A DNA stretch of 64,000 bases from Clostridia bacterium (GTDB lineage: Bacteria > Bacillota > Clostridia > Lachnospirales > Lachnospiraceae). The notes under the pieces are model-generated. The model ran no database searches. It was not told the DNA's origin and was given only the letters and a program-made list of their open reading frames with translations. The translations under genes were made by a program, and so were the position numbers. The first letter of the stretch is position 1. Every line of letters begins with the position of its first letter. The stretch lies in NCBI GenBank assembly GCA_910576325.1, contig CAJTIM010000006.1, forward strand, positions 62,001 through 126,000. The letters run 5' to 3'. This document shows positions 17,117 to 25,746 of the stretch, in pieces.

Positions 17117-18298
17117 CTAACGGTATTCCTCCATCAGCTTCTCAAAGGCCGGCATTGCATTCACAATGGTTTTCTCTGCCACACAATATGCAATCCGCAC
17201 ATATCCCGGACACCCGAAATCATCGCTTGGGACTAAAAGCAGATCGTACTTTTTCGCCCGCTCGCAGAAAGCATTAGCATCCTCCTCCAATGCCTTGACA
17301 AAGAGGTAGAATGCACCCTGTGGAGGAACGCAGCTATAACCAAGCCTAGTCAAGCCGTCAAGCAGCAAATCCCGGTTGCCCCTGTAAGCCTCAATATCTC
17401 CCGTATCCTCCACACACCTTGCCGCCACCTGCTGAAACAGAACCGGTGCGCAGACAAAGCCCAATACTCGGGCCGCTCCCGCAATGGCCGGGGATATTTT
17501 CTTATATTCCGTGAGGCGCCCGGGAATTACAATATAGCCGATACGCTCTCCCGGCAGCGACAGGGATTTGCTGTAGGAATAGCAGACAAGGGTATTGTCA
17601 TAATACTTTGTAAGATAAGGCACTGTCACATTGCCGTATACAATTTCACGGTAGGGCTCGTCCGTAATCAGATAAATAGGTGCGCCATATGCCTCGGATT
17701 TTTTCTTCAAAATCCCGGTAAGTCCCTTCAGTACCTCCTCCGTATAAACCACGCCGGAAGGATTGTTGGGTGAATTAATGATTACTCCCTTTGTCTTAGG
17801 TGTAACGGCCTTTTCCAAAGCCTCCAGATCTATCTGAAAATCCGGCAGATGAGGCGGAATTACTTCAAGCTTTGCTCCGATTCCCTCCACCCAGCAGCGG
17901 TATTCCGGGAAAAAAGGAGCGAAGGTGATAAACACGTCTCCAGGATTCCCAAGAGCCTTGATGCAGATATTAAGAGAAGCTGCGGCGCCGCAGGTCATAA
18001 AGATATTCTCCGCAGTAAAGTCTTCTTCAAAACGCCGGTTCAGGGATTCCGCTATCACTCCCCGAACACGTGCATCTCCCGGTGCGGGAGAATAGGCATG
18101 AACCTCCTCCGGCGGCTGCTCCATAAGCTCCAGGATTGCCTTTTTTACGGATTCCGGCGCCGGAATACTCGGATTGCCTAAGCTGAAATCATAAACCTTG
18201 TCTGCCCCTGCCTCTGCCTTGCGCTTCAAGCCGTAGGAAAAAATCTCTCGTATAATAGAGCTTCTGCTTCCCAGCTCATAACATTTTTCTGATATCAT
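17117..18298 (-). CDS. PLP-dependent class I/II aminotransferase
   Basis: 393 residues from the ATG at 18298. This start is preferred to the upstream in-frame ATG at 18340: GGAGAGGAG lies 7 nt ahead of 18298, while 18340 has no ribosome binding site and overlaps the predicted -10. Fold-type I features are visible: NSPNNPSG, the TDEPYREI block, and YSYSKSLSLPGERIGYI, where the Lys forms the internal aldimine with PLP. Family relatives use aspartate, alanine or aromatic amino acids; the substrate cannot be assigned from the sequence. Confidence 0.9.
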   Translation of the reverse strand: MISEKCYELGSRSSIIREIFSYGLKRKAEAGADKVYDFSLGNPSIPAPESVKKAILELMEQPPEEVHAYSPAPGDARVRGVIAESLNRRFEEDFTAENIFMTCGAAASLNICIKALGNPGDVFITFAPFFPEYRCWVEGIGAKLEVIPPHLPDFQIDLEALEKAVTPKTKGVIINSPNNPSGVVYTEEVLKGLTGILKKKSEAYGAPIYLITDEPYREIVYGNVTVPYLTKYYDNTLVCYSYSKSLSLPGERIGYIVIPGRLTEYKKISPAIAGAARVLGFVCAPVLFQQVAARCVEDTGDIEAYRGNRDLLLDGLTRLGYSCVPPQGAFYLFVKALEEDANAFCERAKKYDLLLVPSDDFGCPGYVRIAYCVAEKTIVNAMPAFEKLMEEYR

Positions 18299-18338
18299 AT
18301 TGCGGCTCCTCTCCGTATGTGCAAATAATTCTTTTCTC

Positions 18339-18367
18339 ATTTTACTATTTTAGGTGGTAAAGCGCAA
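18339..18367 (-). promoter_or_regulatory. Promoter of the aminotransferase gene
   Basis: Minus strand TTGCGC (18362-18367), 17-nt spacer, TAAAAT (18339-18344). Transcription would begin near 18332, past the upstream ATG at 18340, which supports 18298 as the true start. Confidence 0.5.
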
Positions 18368-18476
18368 GAAAGTTTTTGATACTTTTGTTTCCGGCAAAAG
18401 CTTGTTTATCAAGGGTTTCATAGATTTTGTGGTATTAAGAGCTTATTATTCGCTGTATTATTCAGAGCGTTTTGCC

Positions 18477-18505
18477 TTGAAAAAAATTAAACTTCATATT
18501 AACAT
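18477..18505 (+). promoter_or_regulatory. Weak candidate promoter of the dehydrogenase-isomerase pair
   Basis: TTGAAA (18477-18482), 17 nt, TAACAT (18500-18505), about 120 nt before the dehydrogenase start. The -10 is poor. The rest of 18368-18626 is AT-rich and shows no convincing gene; an 80-codon frame at 18354 has no ribosome binding site. Confidence 0.25.
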
Positions 18506-18626
18506 AAGAAAGGAACCTGCAAATAAAATGCTGAAAATTTTCATTTCTCATGGGAATAGTGTTCTTTTCACATATTACGAATATGCCGGAATCTAAAAGC
18601 TAAAATTTAATATGGAGGTTAAAGAA

Positions 18627-19679
18627 ATGAAAGCAATGGTGGTAACCGGATTAAATCAAATGGAGATTTCCAATGTAGAAATGCCGAGCATCGATGAAAA
18701 CGGCATTTTAGTCAAAGTACATACCTGTGCCATATGCGGATCTGATATCCGAATCTTCCATTCTGGAAACAGCAGGGTCTCCTACCCTGCAATTATCGGG
18801 CACGAAATAGCCGGCGAGGTTGTGGAAACCGGAACAAAAGTGACCAAGTTCAAAGTCGGTGACAGGATCGCCGTGGGCGCCGATGTTCCCTGCGGCGAAT
18901 GTACTTTCTGCGAAGCCGGAATCGGAAACAATTGTCAGATCAATTATGCTATGGGATATCAATTCCAAGGCGGGTTTGCGCAATATCTTCCGTTAAATCG
19001 TACTGTCGTTAATTACGGACCGGTGCACAAGCTTCCGGACAGCATGAGCTACGAGCAGGGCTCTATGGCCGAACCGCTGGGTTGCGTGCTCAACGCTCTG
19101 GAACTGGCCCCCGTAAAGTTAGGCGATACCGCCGTAGTAATCGGCGCAGGTCCTATCGGCTGTATGATGGCAAATGTAATCAAAGTAATGGGCGCTTCCA
19201 AAGTGATTCTGATTCAGCGTTCCCGGCAAAGGCTTGAAATTGCCAAAAAGGTTGTCAATGCGGACCGCTTTGTCTGTTCCGGTGAAGAAGATGCCACAGC
19301 GGCGGTTATGGAGGAAACCAATGGGCTGGGAGCTGATCTAATCTTTACGGCCTGCCCTTCTCCCGAAGCCCAGAAGGATGCTCTGCTTATGGCAAAAAAT
19401 CGTGCAATCGTCAGCTTTTTCGGAGGCTTGCCTAAAGACAAGGAGCTTGTAACTTTAAATACAAACCTGATCCATTATAAGGAATTATTCATCACCGGAG
19501 CCCATGGAGCAATGCCAAAGCATCACCAGAGGGCAATTGAATTGATTGCATCGGGAACCATAAATGTAACTCCGTTTATCAGCAAAAGTTTTGCACTGGA
19601 CGATGTCAGAGAGGCCTTTGCCTATGCGGAAAGCCATGAAGGAATGCGTGCAATCGTAAGACCTAATGAAAGGGATTAA
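18627..19679 (+). CDS. Zinc-dependent medium-chain dehydrogenase (sugar or polyol type)
   Basis: 350 residues from the ATG at 18627. GGAGG at 18614-18618 lies 8 nt upstream and overlaps the earlier in-frame ATG at 18612, so the latter is not used. Catalytic zinc ligands C37 and H59-E60 (AICGSD, GHE) and the four-Cys structural zinc site C89, C92, C95, C103 are present. A Rossmann GAGPIG motif binds NAD(P). The gene lies 23 nt before a sugar isomerase/epimerase gene, so oxidation of a sugar or polyol alcohol is likely. No transporter or kinase is adjacent, so the pathway is unresolved. Confidence 0.85.
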   Translation: MKAMVVTGLNQMEISNVEMPSIDENGILVKVHTCAICGSDIRIFHSGNSRVSYPAIIGHEIAGEVVETGTKVTKFKVGDRIAVGADVPCGECTFCEAGIGNNCQINYAMGYQFQGGFAQYLPLNRTVVNYGPVHKLPDSMSYEQGSMAEPLGCVLNALELAPVKLGDTAVVIGAGPIGCMMANVIKVMGASKVILIQRSRQRLEIAKKVVNADRFVCSGEEDATAAVMEETNGLGADLIFTACPSPEAQKDALLMAKNRAIVSFFGGLPKDKELVTLNTNLIHYKELFITGAHGAMPKHHQRAIELIASGTINVTPFISKSFALDDVREAFAYAESHEGMRAIVRPNERD

Positions 19680-19702
19680 ACCACAGGAAGGAACTATATA
19701 AA

Positions 19703-20599
19703 ATGAAGACAAAGCTTGGTATTAACTGCGGTTTTGCCATTAACCGTTATATCGAACCTGAAGTCTGGGGAAAAATTGTCGGAGAAGAATTGGGGCTCCA
19801 CAGTGTTCAGATTGTTGCTGATTTGATTAATCCATTCTGGCCTCAGGAATATATTGATCAGCTGATTCAGCGAATTCAGGAAACATCCAAACAGTATGAT
19901 TTTCATGTGGATTCCATTTTTACAAGTGCATATACCAGAGTGAATCATTTGATGAATCCGGACGAAGATGCCCGACAATTCTGGTTGAACTGGTTTAAAA
20001 AACTGCTGTTGATCGGAAGCCGGCTTGGAGCCGTTACAGGCGGAAGCCATTTTGGAATTTTAACCTTTGACACCTTAGAGCATGAAGAGAAAAGGAAGCA
20101 GGTCGTCGATGCCGGTGTAAGATCCTGGCAGGAACTCAGCTTCTATGCGGAGGCGATCGGATATGAAGCTCTGATCTTCGAGCCCATGAGTGTTCCCAGA
20201 GAATTTGCCAATACCATAGCCGATACAAAGGAATGTCTGGCGGCCGTTAATGCACATTGCGGCGTCCCTCTGAAGGTCTGCCTGGATGTGGGACACGCCC
20301 CTCACCCGGATGAACGCGACCCTTATCCGTGGCTGCGGGCATTGGGAAAACATTCCCCGATTATTCATTTACAGCAAACTCTTCCGGGAAAAAGCATGCA
20401 TTGGCCTTTTACGGAAGCTCACAATAAAGATGGTATTATCAAAGCGGAAAAAGTACTGCATTGTTTGAAGGAATCTGGATGCGAAGAAACAATTTTGATG
20501 TTTGAGCTCTCCCACAGAGAGCATTGGGATACGGATAATCTGGTGATCCCTGATCACAAAGCCTCCGTAGCCTATTGGAGACAATTCGTAAAAGATTAG
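19703..20599 (+). CDS. Sugar phosphate isomerase/epimerase-like TIM-barrel protein
   Basis: 298 residues of the AP-endonuclease-2-like (xylose isomerase-like) TIM-barrel family. Likely metal ligands are EP in LIFEPMSVPRE, CLDVGHAP (Asp/His) and FELSHREH. AGGAAGG precedes the start. It forms a two-gene operon with the upstream dehydrogenase and ends at the terminator at 20623-20664. Relatives interconvert keto and aldo sugars or epimerise ketoses; the substrate is unknown. Confidence 0.75.
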   Translation: MKTKLGINCGFAINRYIEPEVWGKIVGEELGLHSVQIVADLINPFWPQEYIDQLIQRIQETSKQYDFHVDSIFTSAYTRVNHLMNPDEDARQFWLNWFKKLLLIGSRLGAVTGGSHFGILTFDTLEHEEKRKQVVDAGVRSWQELSFYAEAIGYEALIFEPMSVPREFANTIADTKECLAAVNAHCGVPLKVCLDVGHAPHPDERDPYPWLRALGKHSPIIHLQQTLPGKSMHWPFTEAHNKDGIIKAEKVLHCLKESGCEETILMFELSHREHWDTDNLVIPDHKASVAYWRQFVKD

Positions 20600-20622
20600 T
20601 GTATTATTGTTGATAAAATTAA

Positions 20623-20664
20623 AAGAAGCGGAAGAAAACTTTTTACAGTCTTATTCCGCTTCTT
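20623..20664. terminator. Bidirectional terminator between the isomerase gene and rplQ
   Basis: Arms AAGAAGCGGAA (20623-20633) and TTCCGCTTCTT (20654-20664) are perfect complements. T-rich sequence follows on the minus strand and AAAAATCTT on the plus strand. It ends both the dehydrogenase-isomerase operon and the alpha ribosomal operon. Confidence 0.8.
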
Positions 20665-20687
20665 AAAAATCTTATCTGTCCTGCCGC

Positions 20688-21224
20688 TTATACAAGCTCC
20701 AATACTACTTCCATAGCCGCATCACCTTTACGCTGGCCAATCTTTACGATTCTTGTATAACCACCGTTGCGGTTTACATACTTGGGTGCAATCTCATCAA
20801 ACAATTTTGCAACCATATCAACCTGCTTGGTATTTCTCTTTCTTCCTGCGGCCTTCTCCGGAACCTCTTTTACCGGATAAAGAACCTTCAGCATCTGGCG
20901 TCTTGCATGAAGTCTGGAAGGCTGATCCTTCTTGATGGTCTTCTCTACTTCATCAAATAACGTAACCTTCTTGCCGTCTACAACTTCTTTAACACGCTTG
21001 CCGTCTTTGTCCTTACGCGGAACCTTGGCGGTTACGGTTACGGTCTCGTAGTTATCCTTTTCCTTTACTGCAAGTGCAATCAGACCCTCGGCAATCTTGC
21101 GAACCTCTTTCGCCTTTGCCTCGGTGGTGATGATTCTTCCATGCTGCAGAAGAGCTGTTACCTGATTTCTCAGTAATGCCTTTCTCTGGCTGGAAGTTCT
21201 GCTGAGTTTTCTATACTTTGCCAT
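20688..21224 (-). CDS. rplQ: 50S ribosomal protein L17
   Basis: 178 residues, last gene of the alpha operon. It keeps the L17 signature (RKLSRTSSQRKALLRNQVTALLQHGRIITT) and the C-terminal GGYTRIVKIGQRKGDAAMEVVLEL. It is about 50-60 residues longer than the usual 115-130 because of a charged mid-protein insertion (from about KVPRKDKDGKRVKEVVDGKK onward). By recollection such insertions occur in related Clostridia. Confidence 0.97.
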   Translation of the reverse strand: MAKYRKLSRTSSQRKALLRNQVTALLQHGRIITTEAKAKEVRKIAEGLIALAVKEKDNYETVTVTAKVPRKDKDGKRVKEVVDGKKVTLFDEVEKTIKKDQPSRLHARRQMLKVLYPVKEVPEKAAGRKRNTKQVDMVAKLFDEIAPKYVNRNGGYTRIVKIGQRKGDAAMEVVLELV

Positions 21225-21291
21225 TTTTCATTTCCTCCATTCGTGGAACCACATCTCCATGCTTCTTCGGTCTTATTGGAGAGGGTTACGA

Positions 21292-22251
21292 CTATTCGTC
21301 GCTTGGGTTTAACTGTAATCCCAACTCTTTCAGCTTTGCAAGAACCTCTTCCAAGGACTTGCGGCCCAGATTGCGGACCTTCATCATATCCTCGGAGGTG
21401 CGGTTGCAAAGCTCCTCTACGGTATTGATGCCTGCTCTCTTGAGACAGTTGAAGGAACGAACGGAAAGCTCCAGCTCGTCAATGCTCATCTCAAGAACCT
21501 TTTCCTTCTCATTGTCCTCTTTCTCTACCATGATCTCTGCGGTCTTGGCATTCTCGGACAAGTCAATAAACAGGCTTAAATGCTCGCTTAAAACCTTTGC
21601 CGCCAGACTGACTGCCTCGTCGGGAACCAGCGTACCGTTGGTGTACACATCCAGAGTCAGCTTGTCAAAGTCAGTAACCTGGCCTACACGGGTATCCTGA
21701 ACGGTCATATTGACACGCTCTACGGGAGTATAGATAGAATCAATCGCAATCACTCCGATGGGAAGATCCGGATTTTTATTCTTCTCTGCGCTCACATAAC
21801 CTCTGCCTTTTGTAATGGTAAGCTCCATGTATAATTTGCTGTCCGCACCGCCGTTCAAATGGGCGATCACCAGGTCGGGATTGAGAATTTCAATATCGGG
21901 ATCTGCCTGAATGTCGGCTGCCGTCACAATGCCCTCGCCGTCAAACTCAATGTAAGCGATCTTCGCTTCGCTGGACTCGCTTGTGTTACGGATAGCCAGA
22001 TTCTTGATATTCATAATGATCTCAGTTACGTCTTCCTTCACTCCCGGAATGGAACTGAACTCGTGAAGAACACCCTCGATCTTTACCTGGCTTACTGCTG
22101 CGCCCGGCAGAGAAGAAAGCATAATTCTTCTCAGCGAATTGCCAAGTGTCGTACCATAACCTCTCTCAAGCGGCTCAACTACAAATTTCCCATATTTTTT
22201 GTCATTTGAAATCTCTGCAATCTCAATTTTCGGTTTGTTAAAATCGAACAC
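21292..22251 (-). CDS. rpoA: RNA polymerase alpha subunit
   Basis: 319 residues, the normal length. It starts at a GTG (22251) with AGGAGG 9 nt upstream. The N-terminal dimerisation domain ([31 protein letters not shown]) and the C-terminal domain ([43 protein letters not shown]) are both complete. Fifth gene of the rpmJ-rpsM-rpsK-rpsD-rpoA-rplQ unit. Confidence 0.98.
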   Translation of the reverse strand: MFDFNKPKIEIAEISNDKKYGKFVVEPLERGYGTTLGNSLRRIMLSSLPGAAVSQVKIEGVLHEFSSIPGVKEDVTEIIMNIKNLAIRNTSESSEAKIAYIEFDGEGIVTAADIQADPDIEILNPDLVIAHLNGGADSKLYMELTITKGRGYVSAEKNKNPDLPIGVIAIDSIYTPVERVNMTVQDTRVGQVTDFDKLTLDVYTNGTLVPDEAVSLAAKVLSEHLSLFIDLSENAKTAEIMVEKEDNEKEKVLEMSIDELELSVRSFNCLKRAGINTVEELCNRTSEDMMKVRNLGRKSLEEVLAKLKELGLQLNPSDE

Positions 22252-22311
22252 TAAAAGGCCCCTCCTTTTTATTTTAGTTGGGTGGCGTTATGCTACGTGT
22301 TATACTCCTGA

Positions 22312-22905
22312 TTACTTAGAATACAACTCGACGATAAGCATCTCATCTACCGGTACATCAATCGCATCTCTGGAAGGAAGCTCTTTTACGGTTCCCTTTA
22401 ATGCCTCCAGGTCAGATTCCAGCCACTCCGGAATCAGTCTTCCGCCGGTAGCTTCCACGATATCCTTGTATCTCTGAGATCCTCTGCATTTCTCCTTGAT
22501 TTCGATTACATCACCTGGTTTTACCTGGTAGGACGGAATGTTAACCTGCTTTCCGTTTACCAGTACATGTTTGTGATCTACGATCTGACGTGCTTCTCTT
22601 CTGGTTCTTGCCATAGCCAGACGGAATACCACGTTGTCAAGTCTGCTCTCCAGCATAACCATCAGGTTTTCACCGGTCATGCCCTTCATTCTGTCGGCCT
22701 TCTCATAGTAATTGCGGAAGGGCTTCTCCAGAACGCCGTAGATAAATTTTGCTTTCTGCTTTTCGCGAAGCTGAAGTCCGTACTCGGACATCTTTCTGTT
22801 CGCTCTTCTTAACTCTCTTGTAGATTTTTTATCAATTCCTAAAACTGTCGGCTCCAGACCAAGGGAACGACATCTTTTCAGAACCGGAACTCGATTGACT
22901 GCCAT
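22312..22905 (-). CDS. rpsD: 30S ribosomal protein S4
   Basis: 197 residues with an S4 RNA-binding domain (RLDNVVFRLAMARTRREARQIVDHKHVLVNGKQVNIPSYQVKPGD). The N-terminus lacks the four Cys zinc motif present in some S4 proteins. Primary 16S rRNA binder; in many bacteria it also represses its own operon. Located between rpsK and rpoA. Confidence 0.98.
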   Translation of the reverse strand: MAVNRVPVLKRCRSLGLEPTVLGIDKKSTRELRRANRKMSEYGLQLREKQKAKFIYGVLEKPFRNYYEKADRMKGMTGENLMVMLESRLDNVVFRLAMARTRREARQIVDHKHVLVNGKQVNIPSYQVKPGDVIEIKEKCRGSQRYKDIVEATGGRLIPEWLESDLEALKGTVKELPSRDAIDVPVDEMLIVELYSK

Positions 22906-22922
22906 TACTCTGTACCTCCTAA

Positions 22923-23315
22923 TTAGACTCTTCTACGTTTGGGCGGGCGACATCCGTTGTGCGGTACCGGAGTCACGTCGCGGATACTGGTTACCTCCAG
23001 GCCGCATGCCTGAAGTGCACGGATTGCTGCCTCACGGCCGGAACCCGGTCCCTTTACCATAACGTCTACTGTCTTAAGTCCATGTACTAATGCTGCCTTA
23101 GTTGCTGTCTCTGCAGCCATCTGTGCCGCATACGGAGTAGATTTCCTTGAACCTCTAAATCCCAGACCACCGGCACTTGCCCATGATAAAGCATTTCCTT
23201 CAGTATCTGTCAGAGTAACAATTGTATTGTTAAAAGATGACTGAATGTGTGCCTGTCCGCGTTCAACGTTTTTCTTTACGCGCTTTTTTGTCACTTTCTT
23301 TGTAACTTTCGCCAT
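22923..23315 (-). CDS. rpsK: 30S ribosomal protein S11
   Basis: 130 residues with typical blocks [44 protein letters not shown] and the C-terminal [17 protein letters not shown]. It is part of the small-subunit platform. Confidence 0.98.
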   Translation of the reverse strand: MAKVTKKVTKKRVKKNVERGQAHIQSSFNNTIVTLTDTEGNALSWASAGGLGFRGSRKSTPYAAQMAAETATKAALVHGLKTVDVMVKGPGSGREAAIRALQACGLEVTSIRDVTPVPHNGCRPPKRRRV

Positions 23316-23352
23316 TTTAAACTAACCTACTTTCTTTTTTTATAAAGTATCA

Positions 23353-23721
23353 TTACTTCTTCTTGTTTGCTACTGTTCTCTTCGGACCTTTTCTTGTTCT
23401 TGCATTGGTCTTGGTCTTCTGACCACGTACCGGAAGTCCCTTACGATGACGGATGCCTCTGTAGCATCCAATCTCCTGCAGACGCTTGATGTTCATGGCA
23501 ATCTCACGTCTTAAGTCACCCTCTACCTGATAATCCGCATCGATTACGGCGCTGATTCTGCGAACCTCGTCGTCAGTCAGATCTCTTACACGGGTATCCG
23601 GGTTTACTTTCGCTGTTTCCAGGATCTTGTTTGCGCTGGCACGGCCGATTCCGTACACATAAGTCAAACCGATCTCCACACGTTTTTCTCTTGGTAAGTC
23701 TACACCAGAAATACGAGCCAT
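23353..23721 (-). CDS. rpsM: 30S ribosomal protein S13
   Basis: 122 residues: [33 protein letters not shown] at the start and a basic tail [24 protein letters not shown] that reaches the P-site tRNA. AGGAGG-like sequence precedes the ATG. It is separated from rpmJ by an unusually long 286-nt spacer. Confidence 0.98.
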   Translation of the reverse strand: MARISGVDLPREKRVEIGLTYVYGIGRASANKILETAKVNPDTRVRDLTDDEVRRISAVIDADYQVEGDLRREIAMNIKRLQEIGCYRGIRHRKGLPVRGQKTKTNARTRKGPKRTVANKKK

Positions 23722-24008
23722 TTGATTATTCCTCCATACTAAACAATTAGTTCCGGGCGTTTTTTAATAGGTGCCCGCTGACACTTTCCTAAATGGGATA
23801 TGGAATGCCATATCCAGCCGGATAAAGACCCGGCCTTTCAGATACTCCGCTTCACGCATTTCTCCGTTTTAAGCAATATCGTTGTGAATAATCCTGGTCA
23901 GATATATTGTAAATAACATGGATGCCTATAATAAGGAAACTCCTGTTCAGGCAGCCGATGCTCAGCCGCACAAATATATTTCTTCACAGGGAATCACTGT
24001 TTGCTGAA
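23722..24008 (-). promoter_or_regulatory. rpmJ-rpsM spacer with two adjacent hairpins, candidate structured RNA
   Basis: This 287-nt stretch inside the alpha operon has no credible gene. It contains an 8-bp perfect stem with a 4-nt loop (23796-23803 with 23808-23815) beside a GCCGG/CCGGC stem (23817-23821 with 23830-23834). Neither is followed by a T-run, so termination is not implied. A cis-regulatory leader for rpsM-rpsK-rpsD or an RNA-processing site is possible. Confidence 0.35.
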
Positions 24009-24122
24009 TTATCCCTGGCGCTGTTTGTGCTTCGGATTCTCGCAAATTACTCTGATACTGCCTTTTCTTTTGATGATTTTGCACTTTTCGCAAATAGGCT
24101 TTACAGATGATCTTACTTTCAT
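24009..24122 (-). CDS. rpmJ: 50S ribosomal protein L36
   Basis: 37 residues, [20 protein letters not shown] then [17 protein letters not shown]. The zinc ligands C11, C14, C27 and H32 are all present, so this is the zinc-binding form. AAAGGAGG lies 8-9 nt ahead of the ATG at 24122. First full gene of the alpha unit. Confidence 0.97.
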   Translation of the reverse strand: MKVRSSVKPICEKCKIIKRKGSIRVICENPKHKQRQG

Positions 24123-24138
24123 CGTAAAAATCCTCCTT

Positions 24139-24162
24139 TCACATCTTTCGTTCTCCCTGCAT
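24139..24162 (-). CDS. Seven-codon leader ORF before rpmJ (candidate)
   Basis: ATG at 24162 with AGGAGG (24169-24174) 6 nt upstream reads Met-Gln-Gly-Glu-Arg-Lys-Met, then TGA. The TGA directly abuts the rpmJ ribosome binding site. The strong ribosome binding site makes translation plausible. Its purpose (coupling or attenuation) is speculation, and it may be chance. Confidence 0.3.
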   Translation of the reverse strand: MQGERKM

Positions 24163-24196
24163 CAAAGACCTCCTGGGTTTTGAAGGCTTTCATTGC

Positions 24197-24225
24197 CCGG
24201 AAAACAAGGCATTTCTTGTTTCCGG
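24197..24225 (-). promoter_or_regulatory. Hairpin in the rpmJ 5' leader
   Basis: Arms 24197-24208 and 24215-24225 pair over 11 bp with one bulged base and a 6-nt loop. It lies within the roughly 165-nt leader between the rpmJ promoter and gene. It is not followed by a T-run, so it is more likely a regulatory or stabilising structure than a terminator. Confidence 0.4.
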
Positions 24226-24295
24226 TCTCTCCTTGGACCTCTAAAAAAGCACATAAAAACAGGCGCAATAATCCCTTTGAGACCATACGCCAAAT

Positions 24296-24324
24296 AGTAT
24301 AGCACCAGTAAAATCAAAATGCAA
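24296..24324 (-). promoter_or_regulatory. Promoter of the rpmJ-rplQ (alpha) unit
   Basis: Minus strand TTGCAT (24319-24324), 17-nt spacer, TATACT (24296-24301). It lies after the infA terminator and before rpmJ, so the ribosomal cluster has at least two independent transcription units. Confidence 0.75.
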
Positions 24325-24362
24325 GTACTTTTTTAACAAATTACGGAAATTTCATTAAAGAA

Positions 24363-24384
24363 GCCTATGCATCTATGCACAGGC
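24363..24384 (-). terminator. Terminator or attenuator after infA
   Basis: Arms 24363-24372 and 24375-24384 form a 10-bp stem on the minus strand (one G-U pair) with a 2-nt centre, followed by TTCTTTAAT. It lies 25 nt beyond the infA stop and ends the S10-spc unit. The tail is modest, so partial read-through is possible. Confidence 0.55.
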
Positions 24385-24409
24385 CCCTAAAACTGTGAAC
24401 TCTTTCAGT

Positions 24410-24628
24410 TTATTTATCCCTCCAAATAATCCTCCCCTTAGACAAATCATAAGGAGACATCTCAATCGTCACCTTATCCCCGGGAAGAATCCGGATAAAA
24501 TTCATGCGGAGCTTTCCGCTGATATGAGCCAGCACCTGGTGGCCGTTCTCAAGCTCTACCTGAAACATGGCGTTGGGCAGTTTCTCCACTACGGTTCCTT
24601 CAATTTCGATTACATCTGCTTTAGACAT
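24410..24628 (-). CDS. infA: Translation initiation factor IF-1
   Basis: 72 residues, a single S1/OB-fold domain: [20 protein letters not shown], then [47 protein letters not shown]. It binds the 30S A site during initiation. Its start overlaps the preceding KOW-protein gene by 8 nt, so the two are probably translationally coupled. Confidence 0.98.
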   Translation of the reverse strand: MSKADVIEIEGTVVEKLPNAMFQVELENGHQVLAHISGKLRMNFIRILPGDKVTIEMSPYDLSKGRIIWRDK

Positions 24629-24914
24629 CTTTTTCCTCCACTTTGATCAGATTTAGATTTGCGGACTTCTTCTCATATTCCTTCAGCATCCGCTTTACGT
24701 TGTCATCGCTTATCCGGTCCGGATTCCAGTCCTCCGGCACCTGCTTTATGATTTGAATATGCCTGTATTTCTTCTTCTTCGGCTTGGCAAGAGTCCTTCT
24801 GACTCCGTCGGTCAGATATACGTATTCGCCCTCTGTCCTCACAATAAAATACAGACTTCCCTTATCGTGGCCGGCTTGGGATCGGGCCATCATGCCCGGT
24901 ACAATGTTATCCAT
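24621..24914 (-). CDS. KOW-domain RNA-binding protein (L14e/L6e/L27e-like)
   Basis: 97 residues. The N-terminal half resembles the KOW domain of archaeal/eukaryotic L14e-type proteins ([50 protein letters not shown]); the C-terminal half is charged. It sits between map and infA, overlapping infA by 8 nt and lying 9 nt from map. This placement recurs in Firmicutes by recollection. Ribosome- or rRNA-associated function is inferred from context. Confidence 0.85.
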   Translation of the reverse strand: MDNIVPGMMARSQAGHDKGSLYFIVRTEGEYVYLTDGVRRTLAKPKKKKYRHIQIIKQVPEDWNPDRISDDNVKRMLKEYEKKSANLNLIKVEEKDV

Positions 24915-24923
24915 AGGCGCGCC

Positions 24924-25679
24924 TCACAGTGACAATGTCAGAATCTCCGGTTCTCCGTCTGTAATCAGAACCGTATTCTCGTAATGTGCGGAAAGGGAAC
25001 CGTCATCGGTCACTACCGTCCAGTCGTCATCCAGCCAGGATACCTGCCAGGTTCCTGCGTTGATCATGGGTTCAATGGCCAGAGTCATTCCCGGCATCAA
25101 CTTCACACCCCGCCGCCTTTGATGAAAGTTGGGAATCTGCGGGTCCTCATGGAGCTTCGTCCCAATCCCGTGACCGACCAGATCCTGCACCACTCCATAG
25201 CCAAAGGTGTCAATATAGTCATTGATGGCATTGGAAATCTCGTGAAGGTGACAGCCTGCTCTGGCGTACTTGATTCCTTCGAAAAAGCTCTGCTTTGTGG
25301 CTCTGATAAGCTGCTCCGCCTCCGGGCTTATCTTTCCTACCGCATGTGTCCTGGCTGCGTCGGAATGGTAGCCCTTGTAAATAAGGCCGGCGTCCAGGCT
25401 TACAATATCCCCTTCCTCCAGTATTCTCTCCTGACAGGGAATCCCGTGGACCACCTCGTCATTTACCGAAACGCAGATAGAAGCCGGATATCCGTTGTAA
25501 TTCAGAAAATTCGGAATACATCCCCGATTCCGGATCAGCCGTTCTCCGTATCGATCAATGTCCAAAGTGGAGATTCCCGGCTTCACAAAATCCGCAAGCT
25601 CATTGTGAACCTCCTCCAGAAGCTTTCCGGCTGTCCGCATCAGTTCAATTTCTCTGGCAGATTTAATACTTACTGACAT
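24924..25679 (-). CDS. map: Methionine aminopeptidase type I
   Basis: 251 residues, the normal type Ia length. It removes N-terminal Met from nascent proteins. The dinuclear metal site is visible: SLDAGLIYKGYHSDAARTH (two Asp ligands), GHGIG (His), TLAIEPM (Glu) and the last Glu in SAHYENTVLIT. Spc-operon position between adk and infA is standard. Confidence 0.98.
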   Translation of the reverse strand: MSVSIKSAREIELMRTAGKLLEEVHNELADFVKPGISTLDIDRYGERLIRNRGCIPNFLNYNGYPASICVSVNDEVVHGIPCQERILEEGDIVSLDAGLIYKGYHSDAARTHAVGKISPEAEQLIRATKQSFFEGIKYARAGCHLHEISNAINDYIDTFGYGVVQDLVGHGIGTKLHEDPQIPNFHQRRRGVKLMPGMTLAIEPMINAGTWQVSWLDDDWTVVTDDGSLSAHYENTVLITDGEPEILTLSL

Positions 25680-25746
25680 GCTTTCCTCTTTCTTGACGCA
25701 TTTACTGCGTCATTCAGCCAGAATTTGATGTTTTTACTTTCAAATT

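Noticed and set aside
18354..18596. 80-codon plus-strand frame before the dehydrogenase
   Set aside because: No ribosome binding site, AT-rich intergenic composition, and no family resemblance.
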